Origin: Gp6-AA40 sp035649635
GTDB taxonomy: Bacteria > Acidobacteriota > Vicinamibacteria > Vicinamibacterales > UBA2999
Length of the DNA: 64,000 nt
Reading direction: 5' to 3'
NCBI GenBank assembly: GCA_035649635.1
Contig: DASRJE010000198.1
Coordinates: 194,724-258,723, forward strand
Positions 37,170 through 44,588 of this stretch are shown here, one piece after another. The position numbers and the translations under genes were made by a program. Below the pieces are notes generated by a model. That model was not told the DNA's origin and made no database searches. It saw only the letters and a list, made by a program, of their open reading frames with translations. Position 1 is the first letter of the stretch. The number at the start of each line of letters is the position of its first letter.

Positions 37170-38210
37170 ATGCAACTCGGAATGATCGGACTTGGACGAA
37201 TGGGCGCGAACATGGTGCGTCGGCTGCTGCGCACTGGCCATGAGTGCGTCGTGTTTGACTCGAGTGCCGCCAATGTCGAGGCGCTGGTGCAAGAGGGCGC
37301 GCGCGGCTCGAAATCGCTGGACGAGTTCGTCGCGATGCTCGACAAGCCGCGAGCGATCTGGATCATGGTTCCAGCCGGTGCGGTGGATGCCGTGCTCGGT
37401 GACCTTGCGCCGAAGCTCGATTCGGGTGACATCCTCATCGACGGCGGGAACTCGTACTACATCGACGATATCCGCCGCGCGAAGCAGTTCGAGCCCAAGC
37501 GCTTGCAGTACGTCGACGTCGGGACGAGCGGCGGCGTATGGGGTCTCGAGCGCGGGTACTGTCTGATGATCGGCGGCACGCCGGAGGCCGTGACGCGACT
37601 CGATCCGATCTTTCGTTCCCTCGCGCCGGGACGTGGGGCGACACCGCCGACGCCGGGTCGATCCGAGAACGGCAACACCGCCGATCAGGGATACCTGCAT
37701 TGCGGCCCCGTCGGCGCCGGTCACTTCGTGAAGATGGTGCACAACGGCATCGAGTACGGGCTGATGGCCGCGTACGCGGAGGGGTTCAACATCCTTCGAC
37801 ATGCCAACGCGGGCACCCAGCAGCGCCGCCTCGACGCCGAGACGACCCCGTTGCGCCATCCCGAGCACTACCAGTACGACTTCAACCTGCCGGACATCGC
37901 CGAAGTGTGGCGACGCGGAAGCGTCGTCGCATCGTGGCTGCTGGATCTGACGGCCGCGGCGCTCGCCGACGAACCCGATCTCGGCACGTTCGCCGGACAC
38001 GTTTCGGATTCCGGTGAAGGGCGATGGACGATTCAGGCGGCCATCGAGTCCTCGGCGCCGGCGCCGGTTCTGAGCGCGGCACTTTATGAACGCTTCACTT
38101 CTCGAGGTGAAGCCGATTTCGCGAATCGTCTGCTGTCCGCGATGCGCTACCAGTTCGGCGGTCATCGCGAGCACCACGCAGCGGCGGAATTGGCCCGCAG
38201 CCAGTCATGA
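37170..38210 (+). CDS. gnd: 6-phosphogluconate dehydrogenase (decarboxylating), short form
   Basis: A 346-residue enzyme that converts 6-phosphogluconate to ribulose 5-phosphate with reduction of NAD(P). The dinucleotide motif GLGRMGANMV opens the protein. Catalytic GPVGAGHFVKMVHNGIEYG is near residue 180, and DGGNSYY near 90. Its length fits the shorter YqeC/GndA-type enzymes rather than the 470-residue form, and these often prefer NAD. It ends in an ATGA overlap with the glucokinase-like gene. Confidence 0.95.
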   Translation: MQLGMIGLGRMGANMVRRLLRTGHECVVFDSSAANVEALVQEGARGSKSLDEFVAMLDKPRAIWIMVPAGAVDAVLGDLAPKLDSGDILIDGGNSYYIDDIRRAKQFEPKRLQYVDVGTSGGVWGLERGYCLMIGGTPEAVTRLDPIFRSLAPGRGATPPTPGRSENGNTADQGYLHCGPVGAGHFVKMVHNGIEYGLMAAYAEGFNILRHANAGTQQRRLDAETTPLRHPEHYQYDFNLPDIAEVWRRGSVVASWLLDLTAAALADEPDLGTFAGHVSDSGEGRWTIQAAIESSAPAPVLSAALYERFTSRGEADFANRLLSAMRYQFGGHREHHAAAELARSQS

Positions 38211-38860
38211 AGGTCCTCGTCATCGACGTTGGCGGTACTGCCATCAAGGCCATTGCGACGGGACATCGCACGCGCGTTCGGATTCCGTCGGGCCCGACCC
38301 TCACACCGGAGGAGATGGTCCGCCAGGTGCAGGAGGCCGCCGCTGGCTGGGAGTACGACGTCGTCTCGATTGGCTATCCGGGCCCGGTCAAGGACGGCAA
38401 GCCCACAAAGGAACCGAAAAATCTTGGTCGCGGCTGGGTGGGCTTCAACTTCGAGCGCGCCTTTGGTCGGCCCGTGAAGGTCGTCAATGACGCAGCGATG
38501 CAGGCGCTCGGCAGCTACGAGAAGGGAACGATGCTGTTCCTTGGGCTCGGCACCGGGCTCGGATCGACGCTGATCCTCGATGGCGTACTGGCGCCGTTGG
38601 AGCTCGCTCATCTGCCTTACAAGAAAGGGCGGACCTACGAGGAGTACGTGGGCAAGGCCGGTCTCAGGCAATTCGGCAAGAGGAAGTGGCGCAAGCACGT
38701 CGTCGACGTGATCGCTCGCCTGAGCGCCGCGCTGGAAGCGGATGACGTGGTCCTTGGGGGCGGGAACGCGAAGTTAATCAAGCGCCTGCCGCCCGGCGTG
38801 CGCAGTGGCAGCAACGGCCACGCGTTTCTGGGCGGGTTTCGACTGTGGAGTCACTTGTGA
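38207..38860 (+). CDS. ppgK: polyphosphate glucokinase-like ROK kinase
   Basis: A 217-residue ROK-family sugar kinase. DVGGTAIKA is the N-terminal phosphate loop, NDAAMQALG holds the catalytic aspartate, and LGLGTGLGSTLI is the second phosphate motif. The layout matches polyphosphate glucokinases, which phosphorylate glucose with polyphosphate or ATP, though it is slightly short. The usual ROK zinc site is absent, as in PpgK. It would supply glucose 6-phosphate from the glucosidase's product. It overlaps gnd by 4 bases and the phosphatase gene by GTGA. Confidence 0.88.
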   Translation: MKVLVIDVGGTAIKAIATGHRTRVRIPSGPTLTPEEMVRQVQEAAAGWEYDVVSIGYPGPVKDGKPTKEPKNLGRGWVGFNFERAFGRPVKVVNDAAMQALGSYEKGTMLFLGLGTGLGSTLILDGVLAPLELAHLPYKKGRTYEEYVGKAGLRQFGKRKWRKHVVDVIARLSAALEADDVVLGGGNAKLIKRLPPGVRSGSNGHAFLGGFRLWSHL

Positions 38861-39504
38861 CGACTCGAATCCTGCTCGTGAGACACGGCGCGACGGAATT
38901 GAGTGCCGAGGATCGTTTTGCCGGATCGACCGATGTGCCGCTGGGTGTCGAGGGGCGGCTGCAGGTTGAACTGCTCGCGCAGCGGCTGGCGAGTGAGTCG
39001 TTCGCGGCCGTGTACGGAAGCCCCCTGCAGCGCGCGATCGAGACAGCCACCATCGTGGCACGGCCGCACGGATTGCCGGTCACGGTTCTCGATGGCCTGC
39101 GCGAAATCGATCATGGCCGATGGGAAGGGCTTCGTCACGATGAAGCGGAAGCGAGGTATCCCGATGAATACGCCGCCTGGCAGCACGATCCCTTCGACTG
39201 TGCGCCCACCGGCGGGGAAGCTGGGAAGGCTGTCCTGGAAAGGGCGGTTCGCGCTTTTCAGCAGATCGTCGACAAGCATCCGGGTGAGAGCGTTCTCGTG
39301 GCCTCGCACAAGGCCACCATCAGGCTCGTCATCGCGCACGTGCTCGGATTCGATCCTCGCGGGTATCGCGATCGCCTCGAGCAGATGCCCGCGTGTCTCA
39401 ACATCGTCGAGATGGGCCCCAACGGCCTAGGGCGTCTGACGCTGCTCAACGATATATCCCACTACGCGCTGGAGCCACGGGCAGTGCCGGTCCACCATGG
39501 ATGA
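38857..39504 (+). CDS. histidine phosphatase family protein
   Basis: A 215-residue phosphoglycerate-mutase-like protein. LLVRHGATE near residue 6 carries the catalytic histidine, REIDHGRWEG the acidic segment and SVLVASHKATIR the second histidine. Members include alpha-ribazole phosphatase, acid phosphatases and sugar-phosphate phosphatases, and the sequence alone does not pick one. GTG 38857 is chosen since it overlaps the kinase stop (GTGA). Its stop overlaps the cydA start by 8 bases. Confidence 0.88.
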   Translation: MTTRILLVRHGATELSAEDRFAGSTDVPLGVEGRLQVELLAQRLASESFAAVYGSPLQRAIETATIVARPHGLPVTVLDGLREIDHGRWEGLRHDEAEARYPDEYAAWQHDPFDCAPTGGEAGKAVLERAVRAFQQIVDKHPGESVLVASHKATIRLVIAHVLGFDPRGYRDRLEQMPACLNIVEMGPNGLGRLTLLNDISHYALEPRAVPVHHG

Positions 39505-40864
39505 TGCGGCAATCTGGCATCGCCTTCAGTTCGCCTTCACCGTCACGTATCACTATCTATTTCCGCAGCTCACGATGGGGCTGGCGTGGTTCCTCGTGTA
39601 CTGGAAGTGGCGTGCCCTGCGCACCGGAGACGAGCGATACGCCGCCGCGGCGCGGTTCTGGGCGAGGATCTTCGGTCTGAACTTCGCCGTTGGTGTTGTC
39701 ACTGGCATCCCGATGGAGTTCCAGTTCGGCACCAACTGGGCCGGCTTTTCCACCTATGCAGGCGGCGTCATCGGCCAGACGCTCGCAATGGAGGGGATGT
39801 TCGCGTTTCTCCTCGAGAGCGGGTTCGTCGGCGCGCTCGTGTGGGGAGAACGGCGGCTCGGTCCGCGGCTCCACTTTCTCGCGGCGCTTGGCGTGGCAAC
39901 CGGAAGCTGGCTGTCTGGTTATTTCATCCTTGTGACCAATGCCTTCATGCAGCATCCGGTTGGACACACTACCGACGCGAGTGGGGCGCTCATAATCGCC
40001 GATCTACCGGCGTACTTACTGAATGAGTGGGCGCTGATTCAGTTCGCGCACAACCAGGCGGCAGCGCTCGTAACGGGGACCTTCGTCGTCACGGCGGTAG
40101 GCGCGTTCTACGCCCTTCGCGGTGAGCACATCGAGCAGTCGCGCATGTACCTGCGGCACGGCACGGCCGTCGGTCTTGTCGCCACGATCCTCGTTGCGTT
40201 TCCTACCGGAGATTCCCAGGCCAAGATCGTCGCGCGGTATCAGGAACCCGCGCTCGCCGCGATGGAGGGACGATTCGAGACCGGTCCGCGCGCGGACATC
40301 ACGCTGATCGGACAGCCGAATGTGCGCGAACGTCGTCTCGACAACCCGATCAGACTGCCCGGGCTGCTCAGCTTTCTTGCCTACGGGACGTTTCACGCCG
40401 ATGTCCGTGGCCTGGATGCATTTCCCGAAGACACCTGGCCCACGAACATCGAGTTGCTCTATTACGCATTCCACGTGATGGCCGGCCTTGGCACCATCTT
40501 CATTGGCCTGATGCTGCTGGCAAATCTGCAGCGGCTCCGTGGACAACTCGAGTCGGCCCGTCCGCTGCTGTGGATCCTCATGCTGGCATTTCCATTTCCC
40601 TTCATCGCCAACACCGCCGGGTGGATGACGACGGAGTTGGGGCGCCAGCCGTGGTTGATCTACGGCCTGTTTCGTACCAATCAAGGGTTCAGCGCCGTCG
40701 TCAGCTCTGGTGACGTGCTATTCACGCTCATCGGAATGGCCGGCCTCTATTTCGTCCTGGGTCTCCTCTATCTCTATTTGATCGGAAGAGAAGTCGCGCA
40801 CGGCCCAGGTGAAGCGGAGTCCACGTCACCCTACGGCGAGTCAGTGGAGACTGCCATTGGCTGA
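39497..40864 (+). CDS. cydA: cytochrome bd oxidase subunit I
   Basis: A 455-residue membrane protein with about nine helices, the quinol-oxidising and heme-bearing subunit of cytochrome bd. The early HRLQFAFTVTYHYLFPQLT supplies a heme histidine, GIPMEFQFGTNW contains the conserved Glu, and GWMTTELGRQPW is a hallmark near the C terminus. The quinol loop is short, as in the CIO (cyanide-insensitive) type. The oxidase reduces oxygen with high affinity and builds some proton gradient. Linkage to sugar-oxidation genes is unusual. Confidence 0.95.
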   Translation: MDDAAIWHRLQFAFTVTYHYLFPQLTMGLAWFLVYWKWRALRTGDERYAAAARFWARIFGLNFAVGVVTGIPMEFQFGTNWAGFSTYAGGVIGQTLAMEGMFAFLLESGFVGALVWGERRLGPRLHFLAALGVATGSWLSGYFILVTNAFMQHPVGHTTDASGALIIADLPAYLLNEWALIQFAHNQAAALVTGTFVVTAVGAFYALRGEHIEQSRMYLRHGTAVGLVATILVAFPTGDSQAKIVARYQEPALAAMEGRFETGPRADITLIGQPNVRERRLDNPIRLPGLLSFLAYGTFHADVRGLDAFPEDTWPTNIELLYYAFHVMAGLGTIFIGLMLLANLQRLRGQLESARPLLWILMLAFPFPFIANTAGWMTTELGRQPWLIYGLFRTNQGFSAVVSSGDVLFTLIGMAGLYFVLGLLYLYLIGREVAHGPGEAESTSPYGESVETAIG

Positions 40865-41903
40865 ACTCTGGTTCGCGCTCCTGTGCTTCATGCTCACGAT
40901 GTTCGTCGTTCTCGATGGGTGGGACATCGGAGCGGGAGCCTTGCACCTTGTCGTGGCGAAGAGCGATGCGGAGCGGCGACAGGTCATTGCTGCGATCGGG
41001 CCGTTGTGGAGCTGGCACGAGGTATGGCTCGTCGCCGCAGGCGGCACGTTTCTCCTCGCCTTTCCGGAGTTGATGGCGGTCGCGTTTGCCGGCTTTTACC
41101 TGGCGCTGTGGATGGTACTCTGGTCGTTCATCCTTCGCGGGATCTCGATCGAAGTCGGCGGCCATCTCAACGACGCGCTCTGGCGCTCGGCCTGGGATTT
41201 CGTGTTCACCGCTTCGAATCTGCTGCTCGCAATCCTGTTTGGCACTGCGCTGGGCAACGTGATTCGCGGTGTGCCGCTCGACGAGACCGGCAGGTTCAGC
41301 ATGTCGCTCTTCACCGACTTCAGGGCGAGCGGACGTGTTGGAATTCTTGACTGGTACACGTTGTCGGTGGCCGTGTTCGCGACGGTACTCCTGGCCGCGC
41401 ACGGCGCGACCTACTTGAGGCTCAAGACCGTCGGCGCCGTTCACGAGCGTAGCGAGCGTCTGGCACGGCGCCTGTGGCTGGCCGGCGCCGCGCTCTTTCT
41501 TGTCGTCTCGTTTGAAACCGGGATCGTCCGCCCTGAGTTGTATCAGGCGATGCTTCAGCGGCCACTGGCCTGGATAGCACTGGTCATCCTGGGCGCTGGC
41601 GCCTGGGCACTGTGGACCGGCGTGCGTGGGAGTGATGAGAGGCGAGCGCTCGCCGGTTCCTGTGCCATCATCGTGGGTCTGCTGGCTGGTGCTGCCGCAA
41701 GTCTCTTTCCCGTGGTGCTGCACTCGACGCTCAGTCCGGAGCATTCCTTGACGGCTTACGCGGGCGCAACCGCTGAACGTGGTCTCAGAGTCGCCTTAAT
41801 CTGGTGGCCGGTTGCCGTCGTCCTCGCCCTTACTTATTTCTTCGTCATCATGCGCATCTACGCCGGCAAGGTGCGCCCCTCGCAAGACACCCAGGGGTAC
41901 TAG
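40857..41903 (+). CDS. cydB: cytochrome bd oxidase subunit II
   Basis: A 348-residue partner of CydA with eight to nine helices; it opens with AELWFALLCFMLTMFVVLDG, of which VLDGWDIGAG is the family signature. TTG 40857 is the favoured start: GGAG lies 7 bases upstream and the protein then begins as CydB proteins usually do. It overlaps the cydA end by 8 bases. A start at 40809 would add 16 residues of non-family sequence. No CydX-type small subunit was recognised after it. Confidence 0.93.
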   Translation: MAELWFALLCFMLTMFVVLDGWDIGAGALHLVVAKSDAERRQVIAAIGPLWSWHEVWLVAAGGTFLLAFPELMAVAFAGFYLALWMVLWSFILRGISIEVGGHLNDALWRSAWDFVFTASNLLLAILFGTALGNVIRGVPLDETGRFSMSLFTDFRASGRVGILDWYTLSVAVFATVLLAAHGATYLRLKTVGAVHERSERLARRLWLAGAALFLVVSFETGIVRPELYQAMLQRPLAWIALVILGAGAWALWTGVRGSDERRALAGSCAIIVGLLAGAAASLFPVVLHSTLSPEHSLTAYAGATAERGLRVALIWWPVAVVLALTYFFVIMRIYAGKVRPSQDTQGY

Positions 41904-41911
41904 CAGCGGCC

Positions 41912-41924
41912 GGTCTTTGAGACC
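41912..41924. repeat. short palindrome after cydB
   Basis: GGTCT-TTG-AGACC lies 8 bases after the cydB stop and is followed by CGCCGTCGAGG. It is a weaker relative of the palindromes at 37118 and 44571. It may mark the end of the long operon. Confidence 0.5.
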
Positions 41925-42133
41925 CGCCGTCGAGGAACGCCGTACAACCTGTACGGATACGCCCACGGTGTACGTTCACATACATGCCCGCGCGGCGCGC
42001 CACAGTGACACCGAAAGACTCGTCGAAAAAATGCCATGAATCTGAAGATTTCGAGCGGCGCTCACGGCGTGGAAGTTGCCTTCTCCTGCGGCGGATGGCG
42101 CGACGAAACGTCCCGCTGAATGAGGAGGAAGCA

Positions 42134-42655
42134 ATGCGTATCGGACTTTGTGCGACTGCCCTCGGAATCGCGATGCTCGGAACGATTGCCGTGGCGCAGA
42201 GCGTCAACTATGACTACGACAAGTCGGCCGACTTTTCGCGGTTCAAGACGTATGCGTGGGTTCGCGGCACCGAGTTGAAGGACGAGCTGAATCACAAGCG
42301 CATCGTGAGCGCGATCGACGCGCAGTTGGCGTCCAAAGGCCTTTCGCAGGTGGAGGGCCAGCCGGCGGACGTGCTCGTTGCCTACCACGCCAATTTCGAT
42401 GAGAACCTGCAGATCAATGGCTACTCGTCGGGTTTCGGCGGACCTCGCCTCGGCAATCTCTCCGGCACCGCAACCACGCAGCGGATCGTGACGGGAACAC
42501 TGGTTGTCGACATGATGGACGCCAGGACCAGAGCGATCGTGTGGCGCGGCGTTGCCGAGCGCGATCTGAATCCGGGCGCCAAGCCGGAGAAGCGCGACAA
42601 GAACATCACGAAGGCGGCGGAGAAGATTTTCAAGAACTATCCGCCGAAGCCCTGA
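42134..42655 (+). CDS. DUF4136 secreted protein
   Basis: A 173-residue exported protein with a signal peptide (about 1-20, ending VAQS). VNYDYDKSADFSRFKTYAWV is the DUF4136 opening, and the C-terminal AIVWRGVAERDL and KNITKAAEKIFKNYPP segments also fit. Members are often lipoproteins of unknown role; this one has no lipobox cysteine at the cleavage site. ATG 42134 is preceded by GAGGAGG at good spacing. Confidence 0.88.
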   Translation: MRIGLCATALGIAMLGTIAVAQSVNYDYDKSADFSRFKTYAWVRGTELKDELNHKRIVSAIDAQLASKGLSQVEGQPADVLVAYHANFDENLQINGYSSGFGGPRLGNLSGTATTQRIVTGTLVVDMMDARTRAIVWRGVAERDLNPGAKPEKRDKNITKAAEKIFKNYPPKP

Positions 42656-42800
42656 TGAATGGGCGTGCAGGGGCAGGAGAGCACGCTGAGTTTTTAGCGC
42701 AGGGACCGCGGAGGAGCGGAGAAGCGCAGGGGCGGCGACGGGTTGAGCCGACCCGATGCGCCATTCGGAGCACGGGTCGCGCGGCCCTTGGGGCCGGCCA

Positions 42801-42874
42801 TGGTTTACGCGGCAAGCGCTCGCAAGCGCCGTTCGCTGGTCATGGCGTTTGCGGGCGCGTTGCCGCGTAATCCA
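42801..42874 (+). repeat. long hairpin, about 26 bp plus extension
   Basis: The arm at 42805-42830 begins TTACGCGGCAAGCGC and pairs with 42844-42870 ending GCGTTGCCGCGTAA around a 13-base loop. As plus-strand RNA all 26 positions pair, two as G-U, with one bulged G at 42859. Three more pairs extend it to 42801/42874 past one mismatch. As minus-strand RNA the two G-U pairs would be A-C mismatches, so the plus strand is favoured as the functional one. A classic terminator is unlikely because no T-run follows. Confidence 0.65.
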
Positions 42875-43261
42875 AGCCGCACGTAGTGCGGGCGACCCGT
42901 GCCTCTGGTACCTCGGCTCCTCCGCGATCTCCGCGTTGAAACTCCGCGGCCTCCGCCTCCTCCGCGCTCCAAATGCCCGGCGCGGGACAGACTGTTCCAA
43001 TAGGCACAATGCGCATTCTGCGCGCGCCGAGGACGCCGGCGGCCACCCATGGACAAGCCGCTCAAACACAAGGATTTACCTCTAAAACAGGGCGGTTGGC
43101 GCCTCATGGCTCACCGCTTGCCACTGTCGCCGGCGTGATGAACGAACCATTCAGCCCCGCCAACAAATCCTGCCGTGGCGGCGACCTGCGGCAAGCCTTG
43201 CCGAGTGTTTGCGCCATGAATCCCACCCGCGCGCGTGCGCGCGCATCAGCCCGCCTGGTGA

Positions 43262-43291
43262 CGGCGCTTGACCCTGACTGGTCAGGCGCCG
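43262..43291 (+). repeat. 12-bp hairpin upstream of monooxygenase gene
   Basis: CGGCGCTTGACC pairs with GGTCAGGCGCCG around the loop CTGACT, with one G-U pair on the plus strand. It lies 55 bases upstream of the monooxygenase ATG and could lie in its leader. Confidence 0.55.
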
Positions 43292-43346
43292 CTCGCGCTA
43301 CGCGGGCCCTCGGAGCAGGGTGGCGGAAGGAAGCTAGAGGAGAGCC

Positions 43347-44570
43347 ATGACTACTGTTCACGTCAACGCATGCATAGTGGGCGGCGGACCTGCGGGAATG
43401 ATGTTGGGGCTGCTGCTGGCCAAGCGCGGTGCGCAGGTCCTCGTGCTCGAAGGACACGAGACGTTCGAGCGCGAGTTCCGTGGCGAGGTGTTGCAACCGA
43501 GCACCGCGCACCTGCTCGACGAGCTCGGACTGCTCGAATACATCCTCGCGCAGCCGCACTCGATACTTGAAGCTGGCAAGGTGCGCCTGGGCGGTCGCCA
43601 GGTCGGTGAGCTGTCGTTCAAGAGGATCGCGCCCGAGTATCCCTACGCGATCTGGATGCCGCAGCCGATCTTCCTCGCAGCCCTTCTTCGCAAGGCGGAG
43701 CCGTTTCCGTCGTTCCAGTGCTGGATGGGCGCCAAGGTGACGAAGCTCATTCAGGAAGACGGCCGCACGGTTGGCGTGCAGGGGCTTCGCCATGGCAGGG
43801 AACACTTCGAGGTGCGCGCCGACGTCGTCGTGGGCGCCGATGGCCGCCATTCCGCGATCGCGAAGATGGGCGGTTTCAAGGCCGAGTACGAGCATCATGA
43901 TTTCGATCTGATCTGGTTCACGATCGAGCAGCCGCCAGGTTGGTCCAGCACCTTCTGTGTCTCGCTCGGCAACAAGGTTCGCGGCCTCATGCTGCCGAAG
44001 TACCCGCATCACATCCAGGCCGGGATCGCGCTACCGACGGGTGAGTGGCGACGATGGCGACAGCAGGGACTGGCGTTTGTGGCGGACCGCGTGCGTCAGC
44101 TCGATCCCATCTTCGAGGAGTTCGCGAGCAGCTTGAAGGACTTCACGCCGTTCTTCCCGCTCGAGGGTCTCATTCGGATGGTCGACGACTGGGCACGTGA
44201 TGGCCTGCTGCTCATCGGCGATGCGGCGCACACGATGAGCCCGGCCGGTGCGATCGGGGTCAACGTCGCGATCGCGACTGCCGCGGTTGCCGCACAGGAG
44301 TTGTACCCGCTCTTCGGTCGCGGGCCGATCCCGCATGCCGATCTACGAGTCATCCAGCGCTTGCGCGAAGATGACGTCCGAACCCTTCATCGGCTTCAGC
44401 TGGGCGCGCAACGCGTGCTGGTCGCGAAGGAAGGAGAACTCGTAAGGCGGCTGCTCCCGAGGCTGCTGCCCATCATGCTGAATTCGCCGCTCCTGCCACG
44501 CGTTCAGCGCCGGCTGTTCTTCGGGGTGCCGCTGCCACCGCTCGATCCGGCGTTCGCGTTCGCGGGGTAG
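43347..44570 (+). CDS. FAD-dependent monooxygenase-like protein
   Basis: A 407-residue flavoprotein of the group A aromatic hydroxylase/UbiH class. The N-terminal FAD motif is IVGGGPAGMMLGLLLAKRGA with the ribose-binding glutamate in VLVLEGHE. VVGADGRHS is the DG motif and LLIGDAAHTMSPAGAIGVN the second FAD motif. These enzymes hydroxylate aromatic or quinone-like compounds with NAD(P)H. The family also includes halogenases and reductases, but no tryptophan-halogenase motif is seen. It stands alone on the plus strand with AGGAGAG just before its ATG. Confidence 0.9.
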   Translation: MTTVHVNACIVGGGPAGMMLGLLLAKRGAQVLVLEGHETFEREFRGEVLQPSTAHLLDELGLLEYILAQPHSILEAGKVRLGGRQVGELSFKRIAPEYPYAIWMPQPIFLAALLRKAEPFPSFQCWMGAKVTKLIQEDGRTVGVQGLRHGREHFEVRADVVVGADGRHSAIAKMGGFKAEYEHHDFDLIWFTIEQPPGWSSTFCVSLGNKVRGLMLPKYPHHIQAGIALPTGEWRRWRQQGLAFVADRVRQLDPIFEEFASSLKDFTPFFPLEGLIRMVDDWARDGLLLIGDAAHTMSPAGAIGVNVAIATAAVAAQELYPLFGRGPIPHADLRVIQRLREDDVRTLHRLQLGAQRVLVAKEGELVRRLLPRLLPIMLNSPLLPRVQRRLFFGVPLPPLDPAFAFAG

Positions 44571-44588
44571 GCGGGTCTAAAGACCCGC
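44571..44588. terminator. perfect hairpin overlapping a stop codon
   Basis: GCGGGTCT-AA-AGACCCGC follows the monooxygenase stop directly, and its centre contains the stop codon (44577-44579) of the convergent DUF2235 gene. One palindrome could therefore end both transcripts. There is no clear T-run on either side. Confidence 0.6.

Larger units (their letters stand above)
42656..43346. other. 691-base non-coding spacer with strong hairpins
   Basis: No coding frame is convincing on either strand. At 42696-42736 there are GCGGAGGAGCGGAGAAGCGC-type words, mirrored at 42913-42972 by CTCCGCG/CCTCCGC words. Between them is a long hairpin (42801-42874), and a second hairpin lies near the right end (43262-43291). 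It could encode a structured RNA or be the remains of a small inverted-repeat element. Confidence 0.6.

Noticed and set aside
42062..43069. Long minus-strand open frame opposite the DUF4136 gene
   Set aside because: Its sequence is Arg-rich with no domain, it overlaps a well-supported gene and a repeat-rich spacer, and phrases like NAEIAEEPR come from translated word repeats.
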